64,000 nt of DNA from Microbulbifer sp. SAOS-129_SWC (GTDB lineage Bacteria > Pseudomonadota > Gammaproteobacteria > Pseudomonadales > Cellvibrionaceae): assembly GCF_039696035.1 (NCBI RefSeq), contig NZ_CP155567.1, positions 2,103,001 through 2,167,000 of the forward strand, read 5' to 3'. Shown in pieces: positions 55,064 through 63,613 of the stretch (positions within the stretch are counted from its first letter, which is position 1; every line of letters begins with the position of its first letter). The position numbers were made by a program, and so were the translations under genes. Under the pieces are notes generated by a model. It did not search any database, was not told the DNA's origin, and saw only the letters and a program-made list of their open reading frames with translations.

Positions 55064-56062
55064 TCAGCGCGTGAGTTTGGCCATCTTCTCCATCAGAACC
55101 ACAGTGGCATTGTCACTGAAGCGCTGACCCTCCTCGATGTAGCCCCACACGGTGGCATCGCTCTTCCAGCCCCCCTGCTTCTTGATCAGCTCGAAATCCA
55201 CTTTCTCCCGCGCCGCCGACGTGGACAGGCCGCGGCGGAAGCTGTGGCTGCTGAGCTCGGCGACAAAGTCGAACTGGCAGTCCTCCCCCAGCTGTTTCAG
55301 CAGCTGGTTGATCGCCCCGGGGCGCAGCGGTGTCGCCTGCACCTGGTCCCAGCGGTTTACCGGCCGGAACACCGGGCCCGTGCCGATACCGGCTTCTTCC
55401 AGCCACCGGCGCAGCGCCGTGGCCGCGCATACGCGGCGGTCGCCGTAGGGCAGGGCGCGCACAGAGCCTTCGCCGGTCTGGTCGACCTTGGTACGCGGCA
55501 GCCGGATCAGTAAGCCCTCGTCTTCCCACGCCAGGTCTTCAACCCGGATTGCCACCAGCTCACTGCGCCGGAAGGCGCCGAAGAAGCCGACCAGTAGCAG
55601 GGCCTGGTCGCGGCGGCTTTTGTGGGTGTCGGGCAGTTGGCGCAGATGCTGGGCCATGGTGGCGATGTGCTCGAGCCGCAGGGCCCTGGCTTTCTGTTTC
55701 GGGCGCCCGTGCAGCCGGCGGATGCCGTGCATGGTTTTCTCCACCAGTGGTGTCTGTACCGGATTGGTGAAGCCCTGTACGCGGTGCCACTGGCCAATCG
55801 CGGTCAGGTGTAAATCCAGCGTGCGTGGATTGATCGCCTCGGCGCGCTCCAGCAGGTAGCGGACGATGGCCTGGCTGTCGCAGGGCAGGCGCCCGCCCCA
55901 TTTTTCGAACTGGCGGATGGCGGACTGGTAGGCCTTGCGGGTGTTGTCGGAAGTGGCGGCGCGCAGGTACTGCTGCAATCGCGCTGGGTCTGCTGCTTGT
56001 GGGGTCCGGCTGCTTGTCGCGATGGCTGGTGCGGCCGCGGGAGTGGGGTCGTCTTTATCCAT
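55064..56062 (-). CDS. Tyrosine recombinase/integrase
   Basis: The 332-residue recombinase has a SAM-like core-binding domain (about 25-115) and a catalytic domain. Catalytic residues are visible: Arg in FRRSELVAIRVEDL, a beta-hairpin Lys (LPRTKVDQTG), HSFRRG (HxxR), the Trp of KKQGGWKSD in place of the second His, and the nucleophile Tyr in VWGYIEEG. It therefore looks active. The first 25 residues are Pro/Ala-rich. It is divergent from the KfrA-like gene across an AT-rich spacer. No att sites or phage genes are visible, so it may be a resident (domesticated) recombinase. Confidence 0.9.
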   Translation of the reverse strand: MDKDDPTPAAAPAIATSSRTPQAADPARLQQYLRAATSDNTRKAYQSAIRQFEKWGGRLPCDSQAIVRYLLERAEAINPRTLDLHLTAIGQWHRVQGFTNPVQTPLVEKTMHGIRRLHGRPKQKARALRLEHIATMAQHLRQLPDTHKSRRDQALLLVGFFGAFRRSELVAIRVEDLAWEDEGLLIRLPRTKVDQTGEGSVRALPYGDRRVCAATALRRWLEEAGIGTGPVFRPVNRWDQVQATPLRPGAINQLLKQLGEDCQFDFVAELSSHSFRRGLSTSAAREKVDFELIKKQGGWKSDATVWGYIEEGQRFSDNATVVLMEKMAKLTR

Positions 56063-56138
56063 AAATAAATAACCGGGTAATAGCAGCTTCTGTACCGTGG
56101 CCGTAACCGTTGCACGGAAAGTTTGAAAATATAACTAA

Positions 56139-56156
56139 CGATAATATTCATTATCG
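56139..56156. promoter_or_regulatory. Dyad in the recombinase/kfrA-like spacer
   Basis: CGATAA-TATTCA-TTATCG is a perfect 6-6-6 inverted repeat in an AT-rich divergent promoter region; GTAT-CACGTA-ATAC lies about 60 bases further. KfrA proteins repress their own promoter through inverted repeats, so these are candidate operators. Confidence 0.35.
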
Positions 56157-56275
56157 AGGGTTAGAAAATGGGAGGCAAGCGTTGTATTAAAAATGGAAAA
56201 TAATGTTATATTATGTATCACGTAATACGTTACTAAAAAATAGCGAAAACAATCTGCAGGGAGCTCCGCAAATCC

Positions 56276-57346
56276 ATGGCGCGCACCGGTGTCACTTACT
56301 TCGATATTTCCCAGGCCGCAGAGGCCATCAAGCAACGCGGTGAGGAGCCGACGGTGGACCGCGTGCGCGCGGAACTCGGTACCGGCAGCAAAAGCACCAT
56401 CGCGCCGCTGCTCAAGCGCTGGCGCGCCGACACCGGCGAATCGGTGGCGGATACCGGCGGCCTGCCGGCGGATCTGGTCGAGGCACTGAAAGCACTGCAC
56501 CGGCAAGTGCAGCAGGAGGCGGAAGGCAAGATTGACGCCGCGCAGCGCGAATTCGACGCGACCGCAGACAGGCATGACAGTGAAATGGCGCACCTGCGCA
56601 ATGTCTTGTCCGAGCGTACCGCCAGCCTGGAAGACCTGGAGCAGAAGTTGCAGAACTCCACGGAGGAAAACCGCAATCTGCAGCGTGATTTACAGGAAAT
56701 GCGCGCGGCACTGGCCAAGAGTGAAGTGCAGCGCGAGGAGGGTGCCGGTCGCGTTGCCGAGCTGAAATCCGCGCTGGAAGAAGCCCGGCAGGAAAATCGC
56801 GATATCCGTGCGCACTTCGAGCATTTCCAGCAGCGCACCGCCGAAGACCGCCAGCAGGAGCGCGATCAGCACCGGCTGGCCAGCGAACAGTTGCGGCACC
56901 AGGCCGCCGGCCTGAGTGAGCAGCTGGCCGCGGCGCAGCGCAAAATCGAGCAGCGCGAAAGCGCTATCGAACAGCTGCGCAACGATTGCGCCAAACTGGA
57001 GTCCGAACAGCAGCGCCAGCTGGAAGCCGCTTCCGGCCACCGCGCCGAGATTCGCGCGCTGGAGCAGCGCTGCGCGGAGCAGCAGGAATCGTTGCAACAG
57101 CAGACTGACCTGGCCGGCAATCTGCGGGAAACCGCATCTGCGCTGCGCGCCAGCAACGCGGCCTTTGAACGGGAGTCCGAGCTGCAGCGCGACGCGGCGC
57201 ACAGGGTGCAGTCTGCGCTGCAGACAACCGAGGAAAAACTCGGCACCATAAGCGCGGAAAACCGGCAGCTGCTGCAGGAAAAGGCGGCGCTGCAGGGGCG
57301 GCTCCAGCAACTGGAGCGCGCCAGCGAAGACACCCGTATCGAATAA
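56276..57346 (+). CDS. KfrA-like DNA-binding coiled-coil protein
   Basis: The 356-residue protein has a KfrA N-terminal DNA-binding domain (about 1-60, VTYFDISQAAEAIKQRG, PTVDRVRAELGTGSKSTIAPLLKRW). An almost unbroken coiled coil follows from about residue 65 to the end, very rich in Gln, Glu, Ala and Arg. KfrA is a plasmid stability protein of IncP plasmids that represses its own gene and forms an alpha-helical filament. A chromosomal copy beside a tyrosine recombinase may regulate or organise that recombinase; this is inference. Confidence 0.85.
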   Translation: MARTGVTYFDISQAAEAIKQRGEEPTVDRVRAELGTGSKSTIAPLLKRWRADTGESVADTGGLPADLVEALKALHRQVQQEAEGKIDAAQREFDATADRHDSEMAHLRNVLSERTASLEDLEQKLQNSTEENRNLQRDLQEMRAALAKSEVQREEGAGRVAELKSALEEARQENRDIRAHFEHFQQRTAEDRQQERDQHRLASEQLRHQAAGLSEQLAAAQRKIEQRESAIEQLRNDCAKLESEQQRQLEAASGHRAEIRALEQRCAEQQESLQQQTDLAGNLRETASALRASNAAFERESELQRDAAHRVQSALQTTEEKLGTISAENRQLLQEKAALQGRLQQLERASEDTRIE

Positions 57347-57415
57347 CCGCGACCAACGTTAACCCAGAAGTATTGGCCCGGACGCACGCTTGCCGGCCGA
57401 TTAAGGACAGAATTG

Positions 57416-57916
57416 ATGGAAGAGTCCCGCGAACACCAGCTCAGCATGAGTGTGCTGATGACCCCGGACATGGTCAATTTCACCGGCAAGGTTCACGGCG
57501 GTGAACTGCTGTCGTATCTGGACAAGGTCGCTTTCGCCTGCGCCAGCCGCTATGCCGGCTCCTATGTGGTCACGCTGTCCGTCGACCGGGTGCAATTCCG
57601 CCAGCCGATCAATGTCGGCGAGCTGGTGACGTTTATGGCTTCGGTCAACTACACCGGCAACACATCAATGGAAGTGGGCATCAAAGTGGTCACCGAAGAT
57701 ATCCGCAAGCGGGTGGTGCGCCACACCAACAGCTGCTATTTCACCATGGTGGCGCTGGATGATGACGGCAAGCCGACCCCGGTGCCGCCGCTGAAACCGG
57801 AAACCGTGGTGCAGAAACAGCGCTTCGAAGCGGCCATGCTGCGGCGGAAGCTGCTGCACGAACAGGAAGCGGCGCACGATGCGATCAAGGAGAAGGTGCG
57901 CGGTTTTCAGTTCTAG
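57416..57916 (+). CDS. Hotdog-fold acyl-CoA thioesterase (YciA type)
   Basis: The 166-residue cytoplasmic enzyme hydrolyses acyl-CoA. It has the hotdog motifs NFTGKVHGGELLSYLDKVAF (active-site region) and SVDRVQFRQPINVGELVTF. The C-terminal helix (VVQKQRFEAAMLRRKLLHEQ) is longer than in the shortest relatives. The ATG at 57416 has AAGGA 8 bases upstream; the TTG three bases earlier is unlikely. It follows the KfrA-like gene by 69 bases. Confidence 0.93.
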   Translation: MEESREHQLSMSVLMTPDMVNFTGKVHGGELLSYLDKVAFACASRYAGSYVVTLSVDRVQFRQPINVGELVTFMASVNYTGNTSMEVGIKVVTEDIRKRVVRHTNSCYFTMVALDDDGKPTPVPPLKPETVVQKQRFEAAMLRRKLLHEQEAAHDAIKEKVRGFQF

Positions 57917-57994
57917 CGGAATTCCTTATTGGTTTCTAAAGACTGTTTCTACTTTTTTCCTTTTGAGTGCGGATTAAAGATTTGGGGTGATCAA

Positions 57995-58504
57995 GTGTTT
58001 CAGACGTTTGCCGGAATTATTGGCCTGTTTTTTTGTTTTTCAACGGCGACTCTAATTTCATCTAAAGCTTTTTCGGAAGGCAATATGACACCTGAGGTCA
58101 GCATTAAATCGTCTAGATTCAATCGGAGTGATTTAATTGTGAGGCTCGCTTTCACGAACAATGGAGGAGAGCCATTTTATTTATATGAATATAACCTGTG
58201 TGATGAGGGTGTTTTGTTTGATGATATATTTTCTGTTGAACGCTTGATTGACAATAAAAAATATGATGTCTCATATGGAGGTATGGTTGATTTCTTCGAC
58301 GTAGGTAAGGCGACGGAGAAGAACTTTATAAAAATCGACCCCGGCAAAGAAGTTTCCTGTGAGGTGGTACTGGGGAATTACTACGACCTGAGGCGGGATG
58401 GTAGCTATGAGGTGACTTATCGAGTTGAAAATCCAAGCTATTCAAATTTCCAGTCAGCCCAAATTTTAAAGAGCAATACAATCAGGTTCATTTTGGAAAA
58501 TTGA
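57995..58504 (+). CDS. AT-rich exported protein with M35-protease-like accessory domain
   Basis: The 169-residue protein begins at a GTG preceded by GGGGTGA, with a hydrophobic signal segment (FAGIIGLFFCFSTATLI). The rest is beta-rich, and the order LAFTNNGGEPFYLYEYN, FDDIFSVERLIDNKKYDVSYGG, KIDPGKEVSCEVVLGNYYDL, GSYEVTYRVENP resembles the domain that precedes the catalytic part in M35-type secreted proteases. No HExxH is present, so it is not a protease by itself. Codon use is much more AT-rich than its neighbours, suggesting recent transfer. An upstream TTG at 57929 is a weaker start. Confidence 0.7.
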   Translation: MFQTFAGIIGLFFCFSTATLISSKAFSEGNMTPEVSIKSSRFNRSDLIVRLAFTNNGGEPFYLYEYNLCDEGVLFDDIFSVERLIDNKKYDVSYGGMVDFFDVGKATEKNFIKIDPGKEVSCEVVLGNYYDLRRDGSYEVTYRVENPSYSNFQSAQILKSNTIRFILEN

Positions 58505-58794
58505 GTTCGAATGGGTTGTGAATGGGGGAAGACCAGAATTTTGGCGCTTAATTTCCCTTCATTGTGCGCTTGAGAGCCTCGTCACTTAGGAGATAGGCCG
58601 CCCTCATTATGACGGCAGTGTTGTCACACAGCCGACTAGGCCCATTCGGCGCCGTCAACTGCCTGGCAATCCGGCGCTCCGCCAAACTGACTATTCACAG
58701 GGGCTAGAGTAGTGCTGTTCGCATCCGCACCGCGCCAATGGTATACCTGTGGTCGGGATGACCGACAGCAACACACGCAAAGGAGCACCTGCCA

Positions 58795-60435
58795 ATGAAA
58801 GCGTCTGATTTGTTCGTGCGCGCACTGGAAGCGGAAGGGGTTGAATACGTATTCGCAATCCCGGGGGAGGAGAACCTGGATCTGCTCGAGTCCCTGCGGG
58901 GCTCGAAAATCAAGCTGGTCATTACGCGTCACGAGCAGGCCGCCGGCTTCATGGCGGCTACCTACGGGCGCCTCACCGGCAATTCCGGCGTCAGTCTGTC
59001 GACGCTGGGGCCGGGTGCGACCAACCTGGTGACCGCCGCCGCCTACGCGCAGCTGGGCGCCATGCCGATGGTGATGGTCACCGGGCAGAAACCCATCAAG
59101 ACCTCCAAGCAGGGTCAGTTCCAGATCATCGATGTCGTCGACATGATGCAGCCGCTGACCAAGTTCACCAAAACGATCGTCAGCGGCGACAGCGTACCGG
59201 CACTCGTGCGCGAGGCCTTCCGCCAGGCGGAGGAGGAGCGCCCCGGTGCCACGCACCTGGAGCTGCCGGAGGATATCGCCCAGGAGCGTTCGACCATGCC
59301 GGTGCTGGAGCCCAGCTATACCCGCCGGCCGATCGCCGAGGAAAAAGCGATTCACCGCGCGGCGCAAGCCATTACCGCGGCGCGCCGGCCGCTACTGCTG
59401 ATCGGGGCCGGGGCCAACCGCAAGCTCACGTCGAATATGTTACGCGAGTTCGTGGATAAGCTCGGGATACCCACCGTCACCACGCAGATGGGCAAGGGGG
59501 TCATCGACGAAACCGGCCCGCACTTTGTCGGCAATACGGCCCTGTCTGATCACGATTTCGTGCACCGCGCCATCGACCAGGCCGACCTGATCATTAATGT
59601 CGGCCACGACGTGGTGGAAAAGCCCCCCTTCTTTATGCGCCCCGGCGGCGCGGAAGTGGTGCATATCAACTTCAATGCCGCCCAGGTGGACCCGGTCTAT
59701 TTCCCGCAGATCGAGGTGGTGGGCGACATCGCCAACAGCCTGTGGCAGCTCAAGGAGCGCCTTGAGCCGCAGGGACACTGGAACTTTGACGATGTGCAGC
59801 GCATCCGCGATGCACTGCAGAAGCACATTCACGACGGTGCCGTTGACGACAGTTTCCCGATACGCCCGCAGCATCTGGTCAAGGAAGTGCGCGATGTCAT
59901 GCCCGAAGACGGCATCCTCGCGCTGGACAACGGTATGTACAAGATCTGGTTTGCGCGTAACTATGCCGCGCGCTCACCCAACTCAGTACTGCTGGACAAT
60001 GCCCTGGCCACAATGGGTGCCGGCCTGCCATCGGCGATGGCGGCCAAACTGGTGTACCCGGAACGCAAGGTGATGGCGATCTGCGGCGATGGGGGCTTCA
60101 TGATGAATTCCCAGGAGCTGGAAACCGCGGTGCGCCTGAAACTGGACCTGGTGATCCTGCTGTTGCGCGACGACGGTTACGGCATGATCAAGTGGAAACA
60201 GAAGCAGATGGAATTCGGCGATTTTGGTCTGGATTTCGGCAATCCGGATTTCGTTGCCTATACCGAATCCTACGGCGCCCACGGCCATCGTGTCGGTGCG
60301 ACTGCGGAGCTGAAGCCGCTGATCGACAAGTGCTGTAAGCAGGGCGGGGTACACCTGATCGATGTGCCGGTGGACTACAGCGATAACGACCGTATCCTCA
60401 ATCGGGAGATTCGGGAGCTCTCCGGCAGGTTGTGA
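58795..60435 (+). CDS. Acetolactate synthase large-subunit-type thiamine diphosphate enzyme
   Basis: The 546-residue TPP enzyme begins MKASDLFVRALEAEGVEYVF with GEENLDLLESL and RHEQAAGFMAATYGRLTG, which carries the cofactor-activating Glu. The central FAD/CoA-like domain follows, then the TPP/Mg motif GDGGFMMNSQELETAVRLKLDLVILL. It would condense two pyruvates into acetolactate, but related carboligases share these motifs. No regulatory ilvN subunit follows, so a stand-alone catabolic (AlsS-like) role is more likely than branched-chain amino-acid synthesis. The ATG has AAGGAG about 7 bases upstream. Confidence 0.9.
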   Translation: MKASDLFVRALEAEGVEYVFAIPGEENLDLLESLRGSKIKLVITRHEQAAGFMAATYGRLTGNSGVSLSTLGPGATNLVTAAAYAQLGAMPMVMVTGQKPIKTSKQGQFQIIDVVDMMQPLTKFTKTIVSGDSVPALVREAFRQAEEERPGATHLELPEDIAQERSTMPVLEPSYTRRPIAEEKAIHRAAQAITAARRPLLLIGAGANRKLTSNMLREFVDKLGIPTVTTQMGKGVIDETGPHFVGNTALSDHDFVHRAIDQADLIINVGHDVVEKPPFFMRPGGAEVVHINFNAAQVDPVYFPQIEVVGDIANSLWQLKERLEPQGHWNFDDVQRIRDALQKHIHDGAVDDSFPIRPQHLVKEVRDVMPEDGILALDNGMYKIWFARNYAARSPNSVLLDNALATMGAGLPSAMAAKLVYPERKVMAICGDGGFMMNSQELETAVRLKLDLVILLLRDDGYGMIKWKQKQMEFGDFGLDFGNPDFVAYTESYGAHGHRVGATAELKPLIDKCCKQGGVHLIDVPVDYSDNDRILNREIRELSGRL

Positions 60436-60471
60436 TGCCGCCGGGCCCGATGGCAGGCCGGTCTCGGAGTT

Positions 60472-60591
60472 GGAGCGCACCGCTGCATTACCCTGGACGA
60501 GCAGCCCGCAGCGATCCTGTTTCTGGCTTCCGATGATGCCAGCTACATTACCGGCAGTGTGTTGCCGGTGGCGGGTGGTGATCTGGGTTGA
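60472..60591 (+). pseudogene. C-terminal remnant of a short-chain dehydrogenase/reductase
   Basis: In one frame this reads LDEQPAAILFLASDDASYIT then GSVLPVAGGDLG and stop, the classical C-terminal end of SDR-family oxidoreductases. No Rossmann glycine motif, catalytic Tyr-Lys or start is present upstream, because the acetolactate synthase gene ends 37 bases before. It is a deletion remnant. Confidence 0.75.
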
Positions 60592-60691
60592 GGCTGTGCG
60601 GCTAACAAGCGGGGCGGCATGCTTGATGCGCGAAAAAAAGGGGGCGTAGACCTCCGAGCTAAAGTGCAGAAAGTATGCCGCCCCGCGCGAG

Positions 60692-60973
60692 TTACTTGTT
60701 ACTCGGCCGCAATATAAGCCTGGCCCCCAACCTGAGTAGCACCCGCGCCAAAACGGAGAGCGATAACACCAGGATTGAAATGCCGACTAGTACTTCCGGC
60801 CCAAAGACCCTGTCTGTATTGCCTGTTTGTTGTGTCTCCAGGACGTAAAACATGCTCGCCCACAGGAAAAACCAGGCAAAAATCGATACGCGGAGAAAAG
60901 CTCTACCCCATGGAATTACCAGGGGAAACATGGGAAGGATTGCAAATACTGCAACCAGCCACTCGATTTGCAT
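60692..60973 (-). CDS. Small membrane protein (93 aa)
   Basis: The 93-residue protein has three hydrophobic segments (about 3-22, 27-47, 62-83) with LRVSIFAWFFLWASMFYVLE in the middle and a basic C-terminus (RLGARLILRPSNK). No family is recognised. It follows another small membrane protein gene by 20 bases on the same strand, so the two probably form an operon. Confidence 0.6.
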   Translation of the reverse strand: MQIEWLVAVFAILPMFPLVIPWGRAFLRVSIFAWFFLWASMFYVLETQQTGNTDRVFGPEVLVGISILVLSLSVLARVLLRLGARLILRPSNK

Positions 60974-60993
60974 ATGATCACGCTGTTCGACTG

Positions 60994-61302
60994 CTACCTG
61001 ACAAAGGCATAGATTCCCCTGAAACTCGGGGCCGCGAGAACGTCCGACATGCGTACCGAGTCTGGCGCCGCGCGTAATTGCTGCCTCAGGCTCCGCAGTT
61101 TTACAATGCCGCGTATCGCCTGGGTCAGAATCAGGCCGGAAAACACAAGCAGCAGGGTGTCATAACCTATGCCGCCCAATAAAGTCGAGCCCAGGGAGCC
61201 GAGAAACAGGAACCCCATTAAAAAAGCGGTTATCCAACAGCTTACGAGGTTGGAGCTGATTTCTGCATAAATATCAGATGACGAGTGTTTTCTTCTTTTC
61301 AT
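60994..61302 (-). CDS. Small membrane protein (102 aa)
   Basis: The protein begins MKRRKHSSSDIYAEISSNLV, has two hydrophobic segments (about 22-42 and 48-68) and a charged C-terminal half (VKLRSLRQQLRAAPDSVRMS). The ATG at 61302 is used; a TTG two codons earlier is possible. No function can be given. It is upstream of the 93-residue membrane protein gene. Confidence 0.55.
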   Translation of the reverse strand: MKRRKHSSSDIYAEISSNLVSCWITAFLMGFLFLGSLGSTLLGGIGYDTLLLVFSGLILTQAIRGIVKLRSLRQQLRAAPDSVRMSDVLAAPSFRGIYAFVR

Positions 61303-61352
61303 AAGCAAATTTTACTCTGACTGGATTCAACCACGCAGAGCGTGACCGTATT

Positions 61353-61739
61353 TCACTGGCCCGCGGGCGGCTCCCACAATTCCACCTTGTTCCCCTCCGG
61401 ATCGATCACCCAGGCAAACTTGCCGTGCTCGGAGTCATCGATATTGTCGAGGACATCGCAGCCCTCGGCCTTGAGTGCCGCGACCAGGGCGTAAAGGTCG
61501 TCAACCCGGTAGTTGATCATAAACGGGGATTGGCTTGGCGCAAACTGGTCGCCAGTCTCTGGACTAACTGACCATACCGTTGTGCCGCCTGCCGGCTTGC
61601 CATCCGGGTCTCCCCAGGGGAATGCGGTACCACCCCATGCCTGGACATCGATGCCGAGATGACGCTTGTACCAGGCCTGTAGTGCGGGTGCATCCTTTGC
61701 CTTGAAGAAGATACCGCCGATGCCGGTGACTCGTTTCAT
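61353..61739 (-). CDS. VOC/glyoxalase-family protein
   Basis: The 128-residue single vicinal-oxygen-chelate module starts MKRVTGIGGIFFKAKDAPAL, with YKRHLGIDVQAWGG, FMINYRVDDLYALVAALKAEG and the C-terminal FAWVIDPEGNKVELWEPP. These are typical of small VOC proteins that act on thiol adducts, aromatic compounds or antibiotics. The metal-binding Glu (VELWE) is present. The substrate is unknown. Confidence 0.88.
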   Translation of the reverse strand: MKRVTGIGGIFFKAKDAPALQAWYKRHLGIDVQAWGGTAFPWGDPDGKPAGGTTVWSVSPETGDQFAPSQSPFMINYRVDDLYALVAALKAEGCDVLDNIDDSEHGKFAWVIDPEGNKVELWEPPAGQ

Positions 61740-61903
61740 GTGAACTTCCGATGTTTGCTGTGAGAGTGGCTGTACGCCCTAATATTTTGGTTTTAATTTC
61801 TCTGTTTGATTCCGGTGTCTAAATATTACTCTGATCCGATTTTTGATAGAATACTCAAAGTTATATGTTCGGCGTAGAATTTAAAACTATCTAACATTAC
61901 TCG

Positions 61904-62332
61904 TTACACGGACTTCCTTGGCAGTTCGCTCAGTTTATATTGCCTGACGGGCCCGCAAGTCAAAACTATGCCGTCCTCTGATGGCGGATAGCTATACATC
62001 ACAGTTAGGCGAGTATTGATAAAGTAATTCTCAATCATACCAAAATTTATTAATGCCGCTCCCTTAAATTTCTTAAAGCTTTTGAAGTTTTTTGCCAGTA
62101 TAAAGTCTGAATAAATGGCAAAATTTACTTTGTCGCCATCCTTCATGTAGATCGTGGTGCTTGATACTTTGGCCCCATCTACTTCAGCTGGAAAGAATAC
62201 TGTCACATCCAGGTCGCTGGTAGAATCTGGCTTGATATCTACAAAAGGCTGAAACTCTTTCTCTTTCGGCTCCATTCCGCATGCTAAGACACTTGTTGAT
62301 AAAAAACACAATAGGAATATAACGTTCTTCAT
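61904..62332 (-). CDS. AT-rich putative lipoprotein of unknown function
   Basis: The 142-residue protein begins MKNVIFLLCFLSTSVLACGM, a signal with lipobox VLAC (lipid Cys at 18). A beta-rich domain follows (DLDVTVFFPAEVDGAKVSST, TIYMKDGDKVNFAIYSDF). A second Cys lies near the C-terminus (LTCGPVRQY). In-frame ATG codons at 62347 and 62434 exist, but the lipoprotein signal favours 62332. The low GC content and the adjacent IS110 element suggest acquired DNA. Confidence 0.65.
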   Translation of the reverse strand: MKNVIFLLCFLSTSVLACGMEPKEKEFQPFVDIKPDSTSDLDVTVFFPAEVDGAKVSSTTIYMKDGDKVNFAIYSDFILAKNFKSFKKFKGAALINFGMIENYFINTRLTVMYSYPPSEDGIVLTCGPVRQYKLSELPRKSV

Positions 62333-62596
62333 TGATTTGATTCGCATAATGTTGCTTTTAATGTGAATTTGGGATGCCGTATACGTTGCTCTTGCGATTG
62401 TCTTGGGTAGATATGCAACCTTTAAATATATCAATTAAAATTTAGAATAATTGAGGTCGGATCAACATTTTTCCGTCTATGTAGCCGTGAAGATGCATGC
62501 CAAAAAGTTGATCTGATAATCATCTAGCCGGCTCCCACCATAAGTGCCAACATCGAGTTTCCACACTTGATCTGCCACTCACAGGGGAGCCGAACG

Positions 62597-63613
62597 ATGA
62601 AACTATATTGCGGAATCGATTTACACTCCAACAATTCTGTAGTTGTAGTTATTGATGAACGGGATAAACTTATTTTGAGCAAAAAATGTCCCAATGATAT
62701 CTCAGCGATTCTTGGTCAATTAGCACCCTTCTCGGAGGATATTCAGACAGTTGTTGTCGAATCGACTTACAACTGGTATTGGCTTGTAGATGGCTTAGAA
62801 GATGATGGATACCAAGTGCAGCTGGCCAATACCGCGGAAATTCAACAATACAGCGGGATCAAGCACACAGACGATAAATCCGATGCGCGTTTTCTGGCAA
62901 ACCTTCTAAGGCTAGATATATTGCCCACTGGCCATATCATGCCTAGGGAACAGCGGAATATCAGAGACTTACTTAGAAAACGTACTCTGCTAGTCAAGCA
63001 GCGCACTATGCTTAACCTAAACCTTCAAGGAATGATCGCTCGTCATACAGGCATGCGATTGAGTGCCAATCAGCTGAAAAGACTTGACCAGAAAGCCATT
63101 GATGAACTGATGGCCGAGCAGGTCGTCAGAGACTCGGCCATGATCAATTTGATGCAAATCGAAGCGATAAATAAGTCAGTTAAACTACTCGAACAGCGAG
63201 TTTCCGGATGCTGCGTCAACACCACGGAAAACAAATTACTGCAAAGCATACCAGGTGTCGGTCAGATACTGTCCCAAATGATCGCGCTGGAATCCGGCAG
63301 TATGGACCGTTTCCCTGACGTAAGAAATTACTCCTCGTATGTTCGTTGCGTACCCAGCAAGAAGATCAGCAATGGAAAGAGCAAAGGCACTGGCAACAAG
63401 AGGAATGGCAACCCTTGGCTTGCCTGGGCCTTTATGGAGGCGGCCCACCTAAGCGCGATCTGGAGCCCAGAGATTAAAAAATATTACCAACGCAAGACAT
63501 CCAAGACTCATATATTGGTTGCCAAGAAGTCGGTAGCCAACAAGCTAGCGAGAGCGGTATATCACATGCTGAAACAGAATACGGTTTTCGATGTGAAACG
63601 CGCTTTCGCATGA
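62597..63613 (+). CDS. IS110-family transposase (DEDD recombinase)
   Basis: The 338-residue transposase has an N-terminal RuvC-like DEDD domain: Asp in YCGIDLHSNNS, Glu in VVVESTYNWYW, and Asp residues in HTDDKSDARFLANLL. The C-terminal Tnp domain has the serine-containing SIPGVGQILSQMIALESGSM and YVRCVPSKKISNGKSKGTGN. IS110 elements move by RNA-guided recombination with a bridge RNA from the element's non-coding end. The ATG at 62597 has AGGGGAG upstream. The gene is intact. Confidence 0.95.
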   Translation: MKLYCGIDLHSNNSVVVVIDERDKLILSKKCPNDISAILGQLAPFSEDIQTVVVESTYNWYWLVDGLEDDGYQVQLANTAEIQQYSGIKHTDDKSDARFLANLLRLDILPTGHIMPREQRNIRDLLRKRTLLVKQRTMLNLNLQGMIARHTGMRLSANQLKRLDQKAIDELMAEQVVRDSAMINLMQIEAINKSVKLLEQRVSGCCVNTTENKLLQSIPGVGQILSQMIALESGSMDRFPDVRNYSSYVRCVPSKKISNGKSKGTGNKRNGNPWLAWAFMEAAHLSAIWSPEIKKYYQRKTSKTHILVAKKSVANKLARAVYHMLKQNTVFDVKRAFA

